Assembly: GCF_041320595.1 (NCBI RefSeq)
Contig: NZ_CP166625.1
Location: 2,726,001 to 2,790,000, forward strand
DNA length: 64,000 bases
Origin: Pleomorphomonas sp. PLEO
GTDB taxonomy: Bacteria; Pseudomonadota; Alphaproteobacteria; Rhizobiales; Pleomorphomonadaceae
Direction: 5' to 3'
Under the pieces are notes generated by a model that searched no databases, was not told where the DNA came from, and worked only from the letters and a program-made list of their open reading frames with translations. The translations under genes and the position numbers were made by a program. Shown here in pieces: positions 40,640-52,950 of the stretch (positions are counted from its first letter, which is position 1; each line of letters opens with the position of its first letter).

Positions 40640-43183
40640 ATGAACGAAACCGAGTCATCGGTACCTTCCGTCGAAACGCCGATCGTCGACCGTTCCGAGC
40701 GCGGCGGCAACGTCGGCTTGGTGATTGCGCTGGCGTTGGCACTGGTGGCCGCCGCCGCGGTATTTGCCGTGCTCGACCGAGCCGCCGCCGAACCCTATGT
40801 GCTCGGCCTGCTCGGTCTTCTGGCGGTGATCGGCGTGTTCTCGCTGTTTGCCATCGCCATCGGCCTCGTCCGTCTTTCTTCGCGCAACGACGGTCAGGTG
40901 CAGCTCGCCAAGCGGTTCCTCGACACCATGACCGACGGTGTCTGCGTTACCGACGGCGACGGCCGCATCGTCTATGCCAACGCGACCTATGGCCGGCTGA
41001 TCCGCGCCGAGGCGGCGGTCGACGTCCGCACCGTTGAACGGGTGTTTTCCGGCGATCCCGATACGGCCGATGTGATTTTCCGCCTGGCCCAGGCCTCGCG
41101 GGAGGGCCGGCGGGCGATGGAAGAGGTGCGCGTCGCCCATCCGCTTGGCCGGATCGACGGCCCGGCCCGCTGGTATCGTATTCGCGTGCGGCCGCTCAAC
41201 GGTCTTTCCCAGCCACTCAATGTCTGGCAGGTGGCTGATATTACCCGCGACCGGGACGAGCAGGAAAACAGCTTCCAGGCGCTGCAGCGGGCAGTGAATT
41301 TCCTCGATCACGCGCCGGCCGGCTTCCTTTCGGCCAATGCACTTGGCCGCGTCGTCTACATGAACGCCACGCTGACCGACTGGCTCGGCTACGATCTCGC
41401 CGAGTTCGAGGCGGGCGCCATGCAGCTCAAGGAAATCGTGGTTGGCGACGGGGTGGCGCTGCTCGATGGCATCCGGGGCACCTCGGGCGAGGTGAAGACC
41501 GGCATCGTCGACCTGGACATGATGAAGCGTAACGGCCAGATCCTGCCGGTTCGCATCATCCATCGCGTGCCGGTGGGCAGCGACGGCGCGGTCGGCGACA
41601 GCCGCACGCTGGTGCTGAACCGGTCGCCGGGCGAAGACATCTCGGAATCTTTGCGCGCCGCGGAAGTGCGTTTTACCCGCTTCTTCAACAATACGCCGGC
41701 CGCCATCGCCTCCATCGACAAGGAAGGTCGCATTGGCCGCAACAATGCGCCATTCATGCGCCTGTTTGGCTCCTCGATAAAGCCGGACGCCTCGGCGCCG
41801 CGCGGCCGTCTCGCCGACGTGGTCGCCGAGCGTGACCGCAAGGCGATTTCCGAGGCCATCGTGTCGGCGGTGAACGGGCAGGGCAACATCTCCGGCATCG
41901 ACGTTTCGCTGCCCGGCGAGGGCGACCGTTCGGCCCGCTTTTATGTGTCCACCGTCGAGGAGGGGGCCGGCGACGGCGAGGTGGCGATCGTCTACGCCCT
42001 CGAGACCACCGAGCAACGGGTGCTGGAAGCGCAATTTGCCCAAGGGCAGAAGATGCAGGCGGTCGGTCAGCTGGCCGGCGGCGTGGCGCACGACTTCAAC
42101 AACGTGCTCACCGCCATCATCGGCTTCTCCGATCTCCTGCTCAACAACCACCGACCGACCGACCCGTCCTTCCAGGACATCATGAACATCAAGCAGAATG
42201 CCAACCGCGCCGCCGGTCTCGTCCGGCAGCTCCTGGCCTTCTCGCGCCGCCAGACGCTCAGGCCGCAGGTGCTGGTGCTCTCCGATGTGTTGGCTGAACT
42301 TTCCAATCTGCTGAGCCGGCTGCTCGGCGAGAAAGTGCAGCTCAAGGTCAACAACGGCCGCGACGTCTGGCCGGTGATGGCCGACCTCAACCAGTTCGAG
42401 CAGGTGGTCATCAATCTCGCCGTCAACGCCCGCGACGCTATGACCAAGGCCGGCAAGCTGGAGATCCGCACCTCGAACGCCACGGCCGCCGATTGTACCA
42501 GGTCTTATACTTTCAAGGGTATGCCGGCGGCCGAGTATGTCCACATCGAGGTGGAGGATAACGGCTCGGGAATGACGCCGGAGATCATGGAAAAGATCTT
42601 CGACCCGTTCTTCTCGACCAAGGAAGTGGGCAAAGGCACGGGCCTCGGTCTTTCAACCGTCTACGGCATCATCAAGCAGACCGGCGGCTATATTTATCCG
42701 GTGTCGGAGGTGGGCGTCGGTACCACGTTCCATATCTTCCTGCCGCGCCACGAGGCGCCGGCCGAGACGGCGCCCAAGAAGAACGTCGAGGCCACGCCGA
42801 TGGCCGATCTCACCGGCACCGCTTCGATTCTGCTGGTCGAGGACGAGGAAGCGGTGCGCGCCTTCGCTGCTCGCGCCTTGATTTCGCGCGGCTATACCGT
42901 CCATGAGGCATCGACCGGCACCGAAGCGCTGGAGGTGATGGCTGAGGTGGATGGCAAGGTCGATCTGGTGGTATCCGACGTGGTGATGCCGGAGATGGAC
43001 GGGCCGACGCTGCTCAGGGAACTGCGCAAGACGCGACCGGACCTCAAGATCATCTTCGTGTCGGGCTATGCCGAGGATGCCTTCAAGAAGAACCTGCCGG
43101 AGAACGAGCAGTTCAACTTTCTGGCCAAGCCGTTCTCGCTGAAGCAACTGGCGACGACGGTGAAGGAAACGCTGGCTGAATAA
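40640..43183 (+). CDS. cckA: Cell-cycle hybrid histidine kinase CckA
   Basis: 847 residues: two N-terminal membrane helices (about 25-80), PAS-like domains (about 95-450), then a HisKA domain with '[17 protein letters not shown]' (phospho-accepting His near 484). The HATPase domain ('[10 protein letters not shown]', 'DNGSGM', '[14 protein letters not shown]') and a receiver domain with phospho-acceptor Asp in '[11 protein letters not shown]' (near 780) follow. CckA sends phosphate through ChpT to CtrA. Position after flhB is conserved in alphaproteobacteria. It joins the cell-cycle pathway to the CtrA-type boxes upstream of flgE, fliL and flgB. The start at 40640 is preferred over 40592. Confidence 0.92.
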   Translation: MNETESSVPSVETPIVDRSERGGNVGLVIALALALVAAAAVFAVLDRAAAEPYVLGLLGLLAVIGVFSLFAIAIGLVRLSSRNDGQVQLAKRFLDTMTDGVCVTDGDGRIVYANATYGRLIRAEAAVDVRTVERVFSGDPDTADVIFRLAQASREGRRAMEEVRVAHPLGRIDGPARWYRIRVRPLNGLSQPLNVWQVADITRDRDEQENSFQALQRAVNFLDHAPAGFLSANALGRVVYMNATLTDWLGYDLAEFEAGAMQLKEIVVGDGVALLDGIRGTSGEVKTGIVDLDMMKRNGQILPVRIIHRVPVGSDGAVGDSRTLVLNRSPGEDISESLRAAEVRFTRFFNNTPAAIASIDKEGRIGRNNAPFMRLFGSSIKPDASAPRGRLADVVAERDRKAISEAIVSAVNGQGNISGIDVSLPGEGDRSARFYVSTVEEGAGDGEVAIVYALETTEQRVLEAQFAQGQKMQAVGQLAGGVAHDFNNVLTAIIGFSDLLLNNHRPTDPSFQDIMNIKQNANRAAGLVRQLLAFSRRQTLRPQVLVLSDVLAELSNLLSRLLGEKVQLKVNNGRDVWPVMADLNQFEQVVINLAVNARDAMTKAGKLEIRTSNATAADCTRSYTFKGMPAAEYVHIEVEDNGSGMTPEIMEKIFDPFFSTKEVGKGTGLGLSTVYGIIKQTGGYIYPVSEVGVGTTFHIFLPRHEAPAETAPKKNVEATPMADLTGTASILLVEDEEAVRAFAARALISRGYTVHEASTGTEALEVMAEVDGKVDLVVSDVVMPEMDGPTLLRELRKTRPDLKIIFVSGYAEDAFKKNLPENEQFNFLAKPFSLKQLATTVKETLAE

Positions 43184-43217
43184 TTCCGGACTGAGTTTCG
43201 GCAACGAGGCTGATTTC

Positions 43218-43244
43218 TTCGGGGCTGGGCGGACCAGCCCCGAA
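43218..43244. terminator. Bidirectional terminator between cckA and psuG
   Basis: Perfect 11-bp stem (TTCGGGGCTGG / CCAGCCCCGAA) with a 5-base loop, between two convergent genes. Confidence 0.82.
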
Positions 43245-43256
43245 GCGTATTTGAGA

Positions 43257-44168
43257 TCAGGCCTTCAGCGCCTTGGCGATGTCGGCGGCGAGGCGGGCGT
43301 TGTTCATGACCAGCGCGATGTTGGTCTTGAGCGACGAGCCGGCGGTGCGCTCGAACATGTCGGCAAGCAGATAGGGTGTCACCTCCTTGGCGGAGATGCC
43401 GGCTTGCTTGGCCGAGGCCAGTGATGCCGTAATGAAACCCTGCATGCGAACGGCCGGGATCTCGTCGGTCTCAGGCACGGGATTGGCGATCAGCATGCCG
43501 CCATCGATGCCGATCGTTTCGCGAGCCTTCTGGAAGGCGGCGATTTCGGCTGCCGAGTCGAGCCGGAGGGGGGCCTTCAGGCCGGAACCGCGCGACCAGA
43601 AGGCGGGGAACTCGTCGGTGCGGTAGCCGACCACCGGCACGCCCTTGGTCTCCAGCACTTCCAGCGTCTTGGGCAGGTCGAGGATGGCCTTGGCACCAGC
43701 GGCGACGACGATGACCGACGTGCGGCCAAGTTCCTCGAGGTCGGCGGAGATGTCGAAGCTCTCCTCGGCGCCCTGATGTACACCGCCGATGCCGCCGGTT
43801 GCGAACACGTCGATGCCGGCTAGGCAGGCGCAGATCATGGTCGCAGCGACGGTGGTCGATCCCGGCCGGCCGGTGGCCAGCGCAAAGGCAAGGTCGGCCC
43901 GCGACAGCTTCATGACGCCGGTCATGGTGCCGAGGCGATCGAGCGTGTCGGCATCGAGACCTATGCGAATCTTGCCGTCCAGCACGGCGATGGTGGCTGG
44001 CACGGCGCCACGGCCGCGGATCTCGGCTTCGACGGCGCGCGCCGTCTCGACGTTGTCCGGGTAGGGCATGCCATGGGTGACGATGGTGGATTCAAGCGCG
44101 ACAACCGGCTTGCCGGCGGCGATCGCAGCTTCAACTTCAGGCGAATAGACGAGTGGCAGGGATGCCAT
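43257..44168 (-). CDS. psuG: Pseudouridine-5'-phosphate glycosidase
   Basis: 303 residues of the indigoidine-synthase-A/PsuG family: 'VVALESTIVTHGMPYPDNVE', 'ATGGIGGVH', 'VVAAGAKAILDLPKTLE' and 'LKTNIALVMNNARLA'. It cleaves pseudouridine 5'-phosphate to uracil and ribose 5-phosphate. GGAGG stands just upstream of paired ATGs at 44171 and 44168; the second has better spacing. Downstream of the kinase gene on the same strand (193 bp apart), completing the two-step pathway. Confidence 0.93.
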   Translation of the reverse strand: MASLPLVYSPEVEAAIAAGKPVVALESTIVTHGMPYPDNVETARAVEAEIRGRGAVPATIAVLDGKIRIGLDADTLDRLGTMTGVMKLSRADLAFALATGRPGSTTVAATMICACLAGIDVFATGGIGGVHQGAEESFDISADLEELGRTSVIVVAAGAKAILDLPKTLEVLETKGVPVVGYRTDEFPAFWSRGSGLKAPLRLDSAAEIAAFQKARETIGIDGGMLIANPVPETDEIPAVRMQGFITASLASAKQAGISAKEVTPYLLADMFERTAGSSLKTNIALVMNNARLAADIAKALKA

Positions 44169-44361
44169 CATGCCTCCGAATGTGGCCGCGCGACAGGGCC
44201 ACGGAGCGGGCACGCAGCGTCGGCGGCGAGTGATGGATCTCCGAACTTTGCTCTATACGACGAGACGACGGGTTTGCGAAAGAGGGAAGACGCACCTTCG
44301 CAAAAAGTTGACAATTGCCGTGTCTTTTCAATGACGCATCATTCCGATGGCGGATGGCGCT

Positions 44362-45258
44362 CTAAGTTTCGGCCTTGTCTCCGGCTATCAGGGCCGCCGC
44401 TACCACGCCGGTTGGCAGTTCGCGCAGCGCACCCGCGGTGGCGAGCGCGGCGCGGGCCGCCGCCATGCCCACCTCAACGGCGGCAACGAGCGAGGCGCCT
44501 GCCGACAATGCCAACAGGATACCGGCGGTCTGCGCATCGCCGACCCCAGTGACGTCGACCACTTGGGTCGGCTGGGGCTTCAGTTCGCAGACGTGGCCGT
44601 TATCAAGGACGGCTAGCGGCTTCGAACCGCCGGTGATCACCGCCCGTCGGGCGCCGGCCTTTGCCAGCCATTCCGCCGCCTCGACCGGTCGGCCGATCGG
44701 CTGGCCGACCAACAGCTCCGCCGACGGGAGGTTGCAGATGAACAGCGCGCCAGAGCCGACAAGGGGGCGCAGGCGCGGCGCTTTGGCGCGCGAAATGGCA
44801 TCCAGCACCAGCCTGTCGCCATGGGTGTCGGCGAGCCGGCGAAGTTCGGCCGGCGCGAGATTGGCATCGGCGAAGACCAACCGGTGCTTGCCGACGTCGA
44901 GCGCGGCTACCGGTAGCACGAAGTCGTCATAGAGGCCGAGGTCGGAGATGGCCGAGACGAGTTCGCCGGCCTCGTCGTGAATGGCAAGGTAGGTGCCGGT
45001 CCGGCCGTTGGCGTCCACCACCATTGCCGATGTATCGATGCCGGCCGTGGCAAGTTCGGCCATGAGGTCTCGGCCGGCCGCGTCTTCGCCGACCACCGAG
45101 ACGAAGCGGCAAGGCGCTCCGGCTCGCCCGAGCAGCACGACGACATTGCGCGCCACGCCACCGGGGCGATACGTCACAATCCCCGGACATGAGGTCGCTG
45201 GCTCATAAGCATTGCCGGCCCGGCCAAGCACATCCTGATGACAGCCGCCGACCACCAA
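44362..45258 (-). CDS. psuK: PfkB-family kinase, probable pseudouridine kinase
   Basis: 298 residues of the ribokinase/PfkB fold: 'GGVARNVVVLLGRAG' near the N-terminus and 'DVTGVGDAQTAGILLALSAG' at the C-terminal catalytic site (Asp acting as base; the usual GAGD reads GVGD). Pairing with psuG makes pseudouridine the likely substrate. The N-terminus begins directly at the first beta strand ('VVGGCHQDVLG'), with a TTG at 45258 or GTG at 45255 and no ATG upstream, so the start is uncertain. Confidence 0.85.
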   Translation of the reverse strand: MVVGGCHQDVLGRAGNAYEPATSCPGIVTYRPGGVARNVVVLLGRAGAPCRFVSVVGEDAAGRDLMAELATAGIDTSAMVVDANGRTGTYLAIHDEAGELVSAISDLGLYDDFVLPVAALDVGKHRLVFADANLAPAELRRLADTHGDRLVLDAISRAKAPRLRPLVGSGALFICNLPSAELLVGQPIGRPVEAAEWLAKAGARRAVITGGSKPLAVLDNGHVCELKPQPTQVVDVTGVGDAQTAGILLALSAGASLVAAVEVGMAAARAALATAGALRELPTGVVAAALIAGDKAET

Positions 45259-45335
45259 AAGTGGCAGAAAGCCCTTGTTTCGATTCCCCGCGTCCAGAGC
45301 TTTTCTCCCGGCTTTCCGACGTTTTAACCCTGCCG

Positions 45336-45350
45336 GAACACGTCGGGAAC
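45336..45350. promoter_or_regulatory. LexA (SOS) box upstream of recA
   Basis: GAAC-ACGTCGG-GAAC is an exact alphaproteobacterial LexA site (GAAC-N7-GAAC, the complement of GTTC-N7-GTTC). It lies just upstream of a possible promoter (TTGCTT near 45361, TATATG near 45383) and 121 bp before the recA start. Confidence 0.82.
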
Positions 45351-45470
45351 GAAACCAGACTTGCTTTTTCCTGTCAAGGACATATATGCCGCTTGCTCAC
45401 GGGAACAAATCGTGTACATTTACGGTGAGTTTGAAATCCGGGAACGGCCGTGAAATAAGGAGCGAACCCA

Positions 45471-46556
45471 GTGTCGCAGAATTCACTTCGCCTCGTGGAA
45501 GGAACCTCCATGGACAAGACCAAGGCGCTTGACGCCGCCCTGTCGCAGATCGAACGGGCCTTCGGTAAGGGCTCCATCATGCGCCTCGGCAAGGGGCAGG
45601 TGGTGGAAATCGAGACGATACCGACCGGCTCGCTCGGACTCGACATCGCGCTTGGCATCGGCGGCTTGCCGAAGGGGCGCGTCGTCGAGATCTATGGCCC
45701 GGAGTCGTCGGGCAAGACGACGCTGGCATTGCATACAGTGGCCGAAGCGCAGAAGCGTGGTGGCGTTTGCGCCTTCATCGACGCCGAGCACGCGCTCGAC
45801 CCGGTGTATGCCCGCAAGCTCGGCGTCAACCTCGACGAGCTCCTGATCTCGCAGCCGGATACCGGCGAGCAGGCGCTTGAGATCACCGATACGTTGGTGC
45901 GCTCCGGTGCCATCGACGTGCTGGTGATCGACTCCGTGGCAGCGCTGACGCCGCGTGCCGAACTCGAAGGCGAAATGGGTGATCAGCTGCCGGGCCTGCA
46001 GGCTCGACTGATGAGCCAGGCGCTCCGGAAGCTCACCGCGTCGGTCTCAAAATCCAAGACCATGGTGATCTTCATCAACCAGATCCGCATGAAGATCGGC
46101 GTGATGTTTGGTAGCCCGGAGACGACGACCGGCGGCAATGCCTTGAAGTTCTATGCCTCGATTCGTCTCGACATTCGCCGCATCGGCGCGCTCAAGAATC
46201 GTGAGGAGATCGTCGGCAATCAGACCCGCGTCAAAGTGGTCAAGAACAAGCTGGCGCCGCCGTTCCGCGAAGTGGAATTCGATATTCTCTACGGCGAGGG
46301 CGTGTCCAAGGTGGGCGAGTTGATCGATCTTGGCGTCAAGGCTGGAATCGTCGAGAAGTCAGGCGCCTGGTTCTCCTACAACAGCCAGCGTCTCGGCCAG
46401 GGTCGCGAAAATTCCAAGCAGTTCCTGCGCGACAACGAGGCGCTCGCCAATGAGATCGAGGCGGCTATCCGGCAGAACGCCGGCGTCATCGCCGACTCCA
46501 TCCTGAAGGGCGACCCCGAGGATGACGCTGACGGAACGCCGCCCGAGGCTGAGTGA
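45471..46556 (+). CDS. recA: Recombinase RecA
   Basis: 361 residues. '[13 protein letters not shown]' is the Walker A motif, '[20 protein letters not shown]' the Walker B/L1 region and '[19 protein letters not shown]' a conserved core block. The tail is acidic ('[14 protein letters not shown]'). It catalyses strand exchange and LexA self-cleavage. GTG start at 45471 with AAGGAG 7 bases upstream; an in-frame ATG at 45510 is an alternative that loses only 13 residues. Confidence 0.98.
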   Translation: MSQNSLRLVEGTSMDKTKALDAALSQIERAFGKGSIMRLGKGQVVEIETIPTGSLGLDIALGIGGLPKGRVVEIYGPESSGKTTLALHTVAEAQKRGGVCAFIDAEHALDPVYARKLGVNLDELLISQPDTGEQALEITDTLVRSGAIDVLVIDSVAALTPRAELEGEMGDQLPGLQARLMSQALRKLTASVSKSKTMVIFINQIRMKIGVMFGSPETTTGGNALKFYASIRLDIRRIGALKNREEIVGNQTRVKVVKNKLAPPFREVEFDILYGEGVSKVGELIDLGVKAGIVEKSGAWFSYNSQRLGQGRENSKQFLRDNEALANEIEAAIRQNAGVIADSILKGDPEDDADGTPPEAE

Positions 46557-46636
46557 GGGCTGGGTCCAAGGCCTCTCGTCCCGTTTGGGTGAGAGGCGGT
46601 GGTCGGCTGGTACGCGGTCGACCGAGGGAGAGATAG

Positions 46637-47032
46637 ATGCAGTTTCGCAATCCGGCCGGCGTGCATGCGCCGGTCGCTGCTTATAGCCATCAGATCGAGG
46701 TGCCTGCCGGAGCCCGTTGGCTCGTGTTGTCCGGGCAGATCGGCTTGCGGCCTGACGGTAGCTTGCCGACCGACCCGGTGGAGCAGATCGAGGTGGCGCT
46801 CGACAATGTCCGCCGCAATCTCGATGCAGCCGGCATGTCCGTTGGCGATATCGTCAAACTGACGACATATCTGGTTGGCGATGTTGATCCCGACCGCCGC
46901 CGGCAGGTGTTTGGGGCATTCTTCGGTGATCATCGGCCTTGCACGACGCTTCTTTACGTGTCGGCACTGGGCCTGCCCACGCTCAAGGTTGAGATCGACG
47001 CCTGGGCTGCGCGCGAGGCGCCGAAGGGCTAA
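46637..47032 (+). CDS. RidA-family protein (YjgF/YER057c/UK114)
   Basis: 131 residues with the RidA fold pattern: 'YSHQIEVPAGARWLVLSGQI', 'DNVRRNLDAAGMSVGDIVKL', 'DHRPCTTLLYVSALGLP' and 'KVEIDAWAA'. True RidA has a catalytic Arg before the V-V--L segment that deaminates enamine/imine intermediates. Here that segment reads 'PCTTLLYVSAL' with no Arg, so this is probably another subfamily without that activity. It stands alone between recA and alaS with a GAGAGATAG upstream. Confidence 0.85.
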   Translation: MQFRNPAGVHAPVAAYSHQIEVPAGARWLVLSGQIGLRPDGSLPTDPVEQIEVALDNVRRNLDAAGMSVGDIVKLTTYLVGDVDPDRRRQVFGAFFGDHRPCTTLLYVSALGLPTLKVEIDAWAAREAPKG

Positions 47033-47384
47033 TGCGGCCTTTATGGCAAAGGCGGGCCTATCGCGCCGAAATACCGCCATCGCGAGTCGGCCTCCGCCGC
47101 TGGACAGGCGCATGGCCGGCGGCTAAATAACGCTTTGCCTTGCATGGAACCGATCGTGTCGGAACCGGTCTGGCCTGCGCGTCCTTCCCTCCGGGGGGCT
47201 GCCTTCCGAGGCGCCATCCGGATTGTCGAGACGAACCTCGCCGGCCGGTGCCGTTTCCTCGATCGCTCGACGCAAGGTTCTGGGTTGCGGGAGCGTGCGA
47301 GCGGCTCGCGGGAAATGGGGTTCGGGCGGACCGGCCGCGCGGTGATGCGAGCGGTGCCGTCTCAGCGTAGGCAGGCGAATCGTC
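47033..47384. other. Intergenic region upstream of alaS, 352 bp
   Basis: GC-rich. I see no gene, terminator with T-run, or recognisable leader element. Short frames on both strands have atypical composition. Confidence 0.4.
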
Positions 47385-50039
<2,655 letters not shown>

Positions 50040-50064
50040 TCCGTCCGCGTAGCACGAACAAATT

Positions 50065-50103
50065 CGCTCGTCCGAGCGTTGGCTCGGGCGGGCGTTTGCT
50101 TTT
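50065..50103 (+). terminator. Terminator of alaS
   Basis: 13-bp stem (CGCTCGTCCGAGC / GCTCGGGCGGGCG, with G-U pairs), GTTG loop, then TTTGCTTTT. Confidence 0.85.
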
Positions 50104-50115
50104 GGGACGGCGCCT

Positions 50116-50730
50116 TCAGATCTGTTCGATCTTGCGGGCGGTATCGTCGAGCAACTCCGCCAGCGCGTCGATCTGGCTGGCCGTCAGCGTGGCGCTTTGC
50201 GTCTTCAGGCGAAGAGCAAGGCGCATGTTTTCGACGGCGCGGATAAGGCGGGGGTCGCGCTCCGGCCGGCGGTCCGAGCCTGCTTCGGCGAAGCGAGCGA
50301 GGACGGCGTCGATAGCGGCGCGGTTTTCCTCCACGGTGGCGCGGCCGGCCTCAGTGGCGGCGTAGAGCTTTTTGTTGCCCTCCGAACTCACGACCTCGAT
50401 CAGGCCCGTCTCTTCAAGCAGAGTCAGCGTCGGATAGATGACTCCGGCGCTCGGCGCATAGGCGCCGCCGGTGCGCTCCTCGATCTCCTTGATGATCTCA
50501 TAGCCGTGGCGGGGCTGTTCGGCGATCAGCGCCAGTACGACAAGGCGCAGTACGCCATTGTCGAAGAAGCGGCCGCGACCGAACGGGCCGCCACGCTGAC
50601 CGGGGCCATGGCGTTCGGGGCGCTCGCCCCGCTCACCCCAAAGCGGGCGGCCGAATGGACCGCGGCCGCCGGCAGCCCGGGGGTCGTCATGATCATGGAA
50701 ATCGTGGGGAAAGTGGAACTTATGGTGCAT
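50116..50730 (-). CDS. PadR-family transcriptional regulator with His-rich N-terminus
   Basis: 204 residues. The winged-helix PadR core starts at 'FDNGVLRLVVLALIAEQPRHGYEIIKEIEE' (about residue 56; key features LRLVVLALI and HGYEI), followed by 'GVIYPTLTLLEETGLI' and a C-terminal helical dimerisation part. The first about 55 residues are rich in His, Gly, Arg and Pro ('HHKFHFPHDFHDHDD'), so metal sensing or binding is conceivable. Such regulators usually repress their own gene, and an inverted repeat lies just upstream of this start. No obvious target operon is adjacent. Confidence 0.88.
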   Translation of the reverse strand: MHHKFHFPHDFHDHDDPRAAGGRGPFGRPLWGERGERPERHGPGQRGGPFGRGRFFDNGVLRLVVLALIAEQPRHGYEIIKEIEERTGGAYAPSAGVIYPTLTLLEETGLIEVVSSEGNKKLYAATEAGRATVEENRAAIDAVLARFAEAGSDRRPERDPRLIRAVENMRLALRLKTQSATLTASQIDALAELLDDTARKIEQI

Positions 50731-50756
50731 GAATAACTCCTGTTTCGTTTTGATGT

Positions 50757-50785
50757 AATTAGATATATCGAAAATGAATCTAATT
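50757..50785. promoter_or_regulatory. Inverted repeat operator of the PadR gene
   Basis: AATTAGAT-N13-ATCTAATT, a perfect 8-bp dyad centred about 40 bp before the PadR start. A related TCTAATC...TAATT stands near 50853. The 307-bp gap up to 51037 is AT-rich and contains no supported gene. Autoregulation is the likely role. Confidence 0.6.
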
Positions 50786-51037
50786 TCAAGTGGCCAGTGC
50801 CGATCGCGTCTAAGGCGCGCGCGGAATTTTGGTCTCTCCGAGTATCTAATCTGGACTAATTGACTGTAATAAAATGATATTTTGTCATATTCACGAATCC
50901 GTGTCCTGCGACGCTTGGTATGAACAAAGTTGTTTGCCTGGAATGGCCATAGGGATCGGCTATATCTAAACCGAGTTTTTGGATGGCAAGCCGCTGGCTA
51001 TGCGGCTGCGCCTGCCTGGTGAAAGGGGGATCTGGAA

Positions 51038-51523
51038 GTGACCTTCGACGCAGACATCGTTATCGGCGAGATGACCGGCGAGGAGCGCGAGATGGTGATC
51101 GCGCTCTGGTCGCGGTGTGGTTTGACGCGACCTTGGAACGACCCCGAGGCCGATGTGACGCTCGTTGAGACAACGGAGACCGCCACCATTCTTGTGGCGC
51201 GGGCAGGGGGACGCATCGTCGGAGCCGCGATGACGGGGCATGACGGCCATCGGGGCGCTCTTTATTATCTTGGGGTCGATCCCGATCAGCGTCGAGGCGG
51301 TGTCGGCCGTGCGTTGGTGCGGGCGGCCGAGGACTGGTGTCGGTCGCGGGGGGCTCCGAAGGTCAATCTTCTGGTTCGCAGCGAGAATCAGGCTGTTCTC
51401 GCCTTTTATGCGGCGCTTGGCTATTTGCCGACCAACAGCATCTCACTTTATCGCACGCTCGATTCGGAACGCGCCGAGTGGGAGCGGGCGCAGAAGGAGG
51501 CCTGGGCGGCGGCGCATGATTGA
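51038..51523 (+). CDS. GNAT-family N-acetyltransferase (YpeA-like)
   Basis: 161 residues. The acetyl-CoA-binding segment 'LGVDPDQRRGGVGRALVRAA' (Q/R-x-x-G-x-G/A) and 'NQAVLAFYAALGY' are GNAT hallmarks. The N-terminal 'LWSRCGLTRPWNDPEADV' resembles YpeA-type enzymes; the substrate is unknown. GTG start with GGGGG about 8 bases upstream. It is divergent from the PadR gene, beyond the AT-rich gap. Confidence 0.87.
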   Translation: MTFDADIVIGEMTGEEREMVIALWSRCGLTRPWNDPEADVTLVETTETATILVARAGGRIVGAAMTGHDGHRGALYYLGVDPDQRRGGVGRALVRAAEDWCRSRGAPKVNLLVRSENQAVLAFYAALGYLPTNSISLYRTLDSERAEWERAQKEAWAAAHD

Positions 51524-51816
51524 TTGCTGACGATCACTTGCCTAATTGTCCGGAGGCGTAGCGACTAAAGTCTAACTGGGGCGATGTTCTTGCCGAAACG
51601 CGGAACAAAGCGGGCTATTTAACGCTAGGATAGAAACTCTGGCGAACATTTCTACGAAAGTTGTGCACGCTTCACGTGATACTACGACTAAGTAGAAATA
51701 GACTGCGTCGTAAATTTTAAACATGATAGCTTCGTGATAGAATTTAACCGCAGCCTGAATGGTTCGCTCTGATCCCGCGGCGGGGGATGGCGATCTCAAG
51801 TATCGGAGGCCGATAC

Positions 51817-52077
51817 ATGCTTGCGCTCGAGGTGGTACTGGTGCTGGTTGTGGCCGGCCTGGTGGTTGGTACGCAATTTCGGGTGTTTGCCATGGCGCCG
51901 CTGGCGCTTGCGGCCTGTGTGTGTGCTTTTTTGGAAGCCATGACCATTGGTGCGTCCGGACCGCGCATTGCCTTGCATATTGCCGAGGCGGCGATTTTCT
52001 TTGAGATCGCTTATGCTCTGGGGGCTATGCTGGTCTATGTGAGGCTGCCGTTTCTTCCGGTACGGCCCCGCGCCTGA
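51817..52077 (+). CDS. Small hypothetical membrane protein
   Basis: 86 residues, very hydrophobic, with three likely membrane helices ('ALEVVLVLVVAGLVVG', 'FAMAPLALAACVCAFLEAMT', 'IALHIAEAAIFFEIAYALGA') and a short basic tail. I do not recognise a family. GGAGG stands 7 bases before the ATG at 51817; an ATG at 51787 lacks a ribosome site. The 293 bp upstream (51524-51816) is AT-rich with no gene seen. Confidence 0.65.
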   Translation: MLALEVVLVLVVAGLVVGTQFRVFAMAPLALAACVCAFLEAMTIGASGPRIALHIAEAAIFFEIAYALGAMLVYVRLPFLPVRPRA

Positions 52078-52192
52078 GCAGCGTCGCTTGAGTACCATCT
52101 CATTGTGAGCTGGTTTTTTGGTGAAGATGCTGACAAAATTTGGCAGCAGCGCGTCGTAAGCATGCTCATCGCAAAGATGCGAGGAGATGCTG

Positions 52193-52561
52193 ATGTTTAC
52201 GCCTACCTACTACCTGCTGCATGTCGCCGATCCCGCCAAGAGCGCCGGCTTCTACACCGAGCTGTTTGGCCGGCCTCCGGTCGAGACTTCCCCCACGTTC
52301 GCGCTGTTCGTTCTGGGTGGGGGCATCAAGGTCGGCCTATGGTCCAAAGCCACCGTCGAGCCAGCCACCGGAGGGGCGCCGGGCGCGCTTGAGATCGGCA
52401 TCGCTCTCGCGGCGCCCGCCGATGTCGATGCCTTCCATGAGAACTGGGTTGCGCGCGGTCTGCCGGTATTCCAATCGCCCACCGACATGGATTTTGGTCG
52501 TAGCTCCATGGTGACCGATCCGGATGGGCATCGCATCCGCGTCTTCGCCACAACTGGCTGA
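52193..52561 (+). CDS. VOC-family (glyoxalase-like) protein
   Basis: 122 residues of the vicinal-oxygen-chelate fold: N-terminal 'YLLHVADPAKSAGFYTELFG', C-terminal 'MVTDPDGHRIRVFA'. These small proteins are often dioxygenase-like, resistance-related or of unknown role. Catalysis cannot be assigned. The ATG at 52193 has GAGGAG 6 bases upstream, and the ATG at 52187 is too close to it. Confidence 0.85.
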   Translation: MFTPTYYLLHVADPAKSAGFYTELFGRPPVETSPTFALFVLGGGIKVGLWSKATVEPATGGAPGALEIGIALAAPADVDAFHENWVARGLPVFQSPTDMDFGRSSMVTDPDGHRIRVFATTG

Positions 52562-52574
52562 CCGGGATCTGAAT

Positions 52575-52599
52575 GCCCGCCGGTTGCGCTCCGGCGGGC
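52575..52599. terminator. Hairpin between convergent VOC and YegP-like genes
   Basis: Perfect 9-bp stem GCCCGCCGG / CCGGCGGGC, 7-base loop; no clear T-run. Confidence 0.6.
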
Positions 52600-52616
52600 T
52601 CATCATGTTACGGGGA

Positions 52617-52793
52617 TCAGCTGTTATCCTCGGTGGGCGCCGTCGGGCCATTTTTCTTGATCGACTCGATGGCATTGATCGCCGAGGCCTTGGTTTTGTA
52701 GCCCTCAGTCCAGAAGATGGTTTCGCCGTTATATTTGAAATAGGCGACGTATTCGTCGGCCTTATTCTTCTTGATCTCGAACTTGTGCGCCAT
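52617..52793 (-). CDS. YegP-family small protein (DUF1508)
   Basis: 58 residues: 'FEIKKNKADEYVAYFKYNGE' with 'YKTKASAINAIESIKKN' is one DUF1508 repeat of the YegP family; E. coli YegP has two. The function is unknown. GGAGGGGA lies upstream of the ATG at 52793. Confidence 0.85.
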   Translation of the reverse strand: MAHKFEIKKNKADEYVAYFKYNGETIFWTEGYKTKASAINAIESIKKNGPTAPTEDNS

Positions 52794-52950
52794 GTTTTCC
52801 CCTCCGTTTGGCCCTTTGTCCGCAAAAATGGCGGCTGGGGCTTGGAAATATAGGGCGGAGCTGCCGGATACACGCGACGTCGTCGGAGGTATCAGAGCCA
52901 TTTCCGCCCGTCGTAAAGGTATTGACGGATGGGCAGGCTGTCATTGGTCT

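Noticed and set aside
40655-42544. 629-codon minus-strand frame opposite cckA
   Set aside because: Lies wholly antisense to a complete histidine kinase with all motifs.
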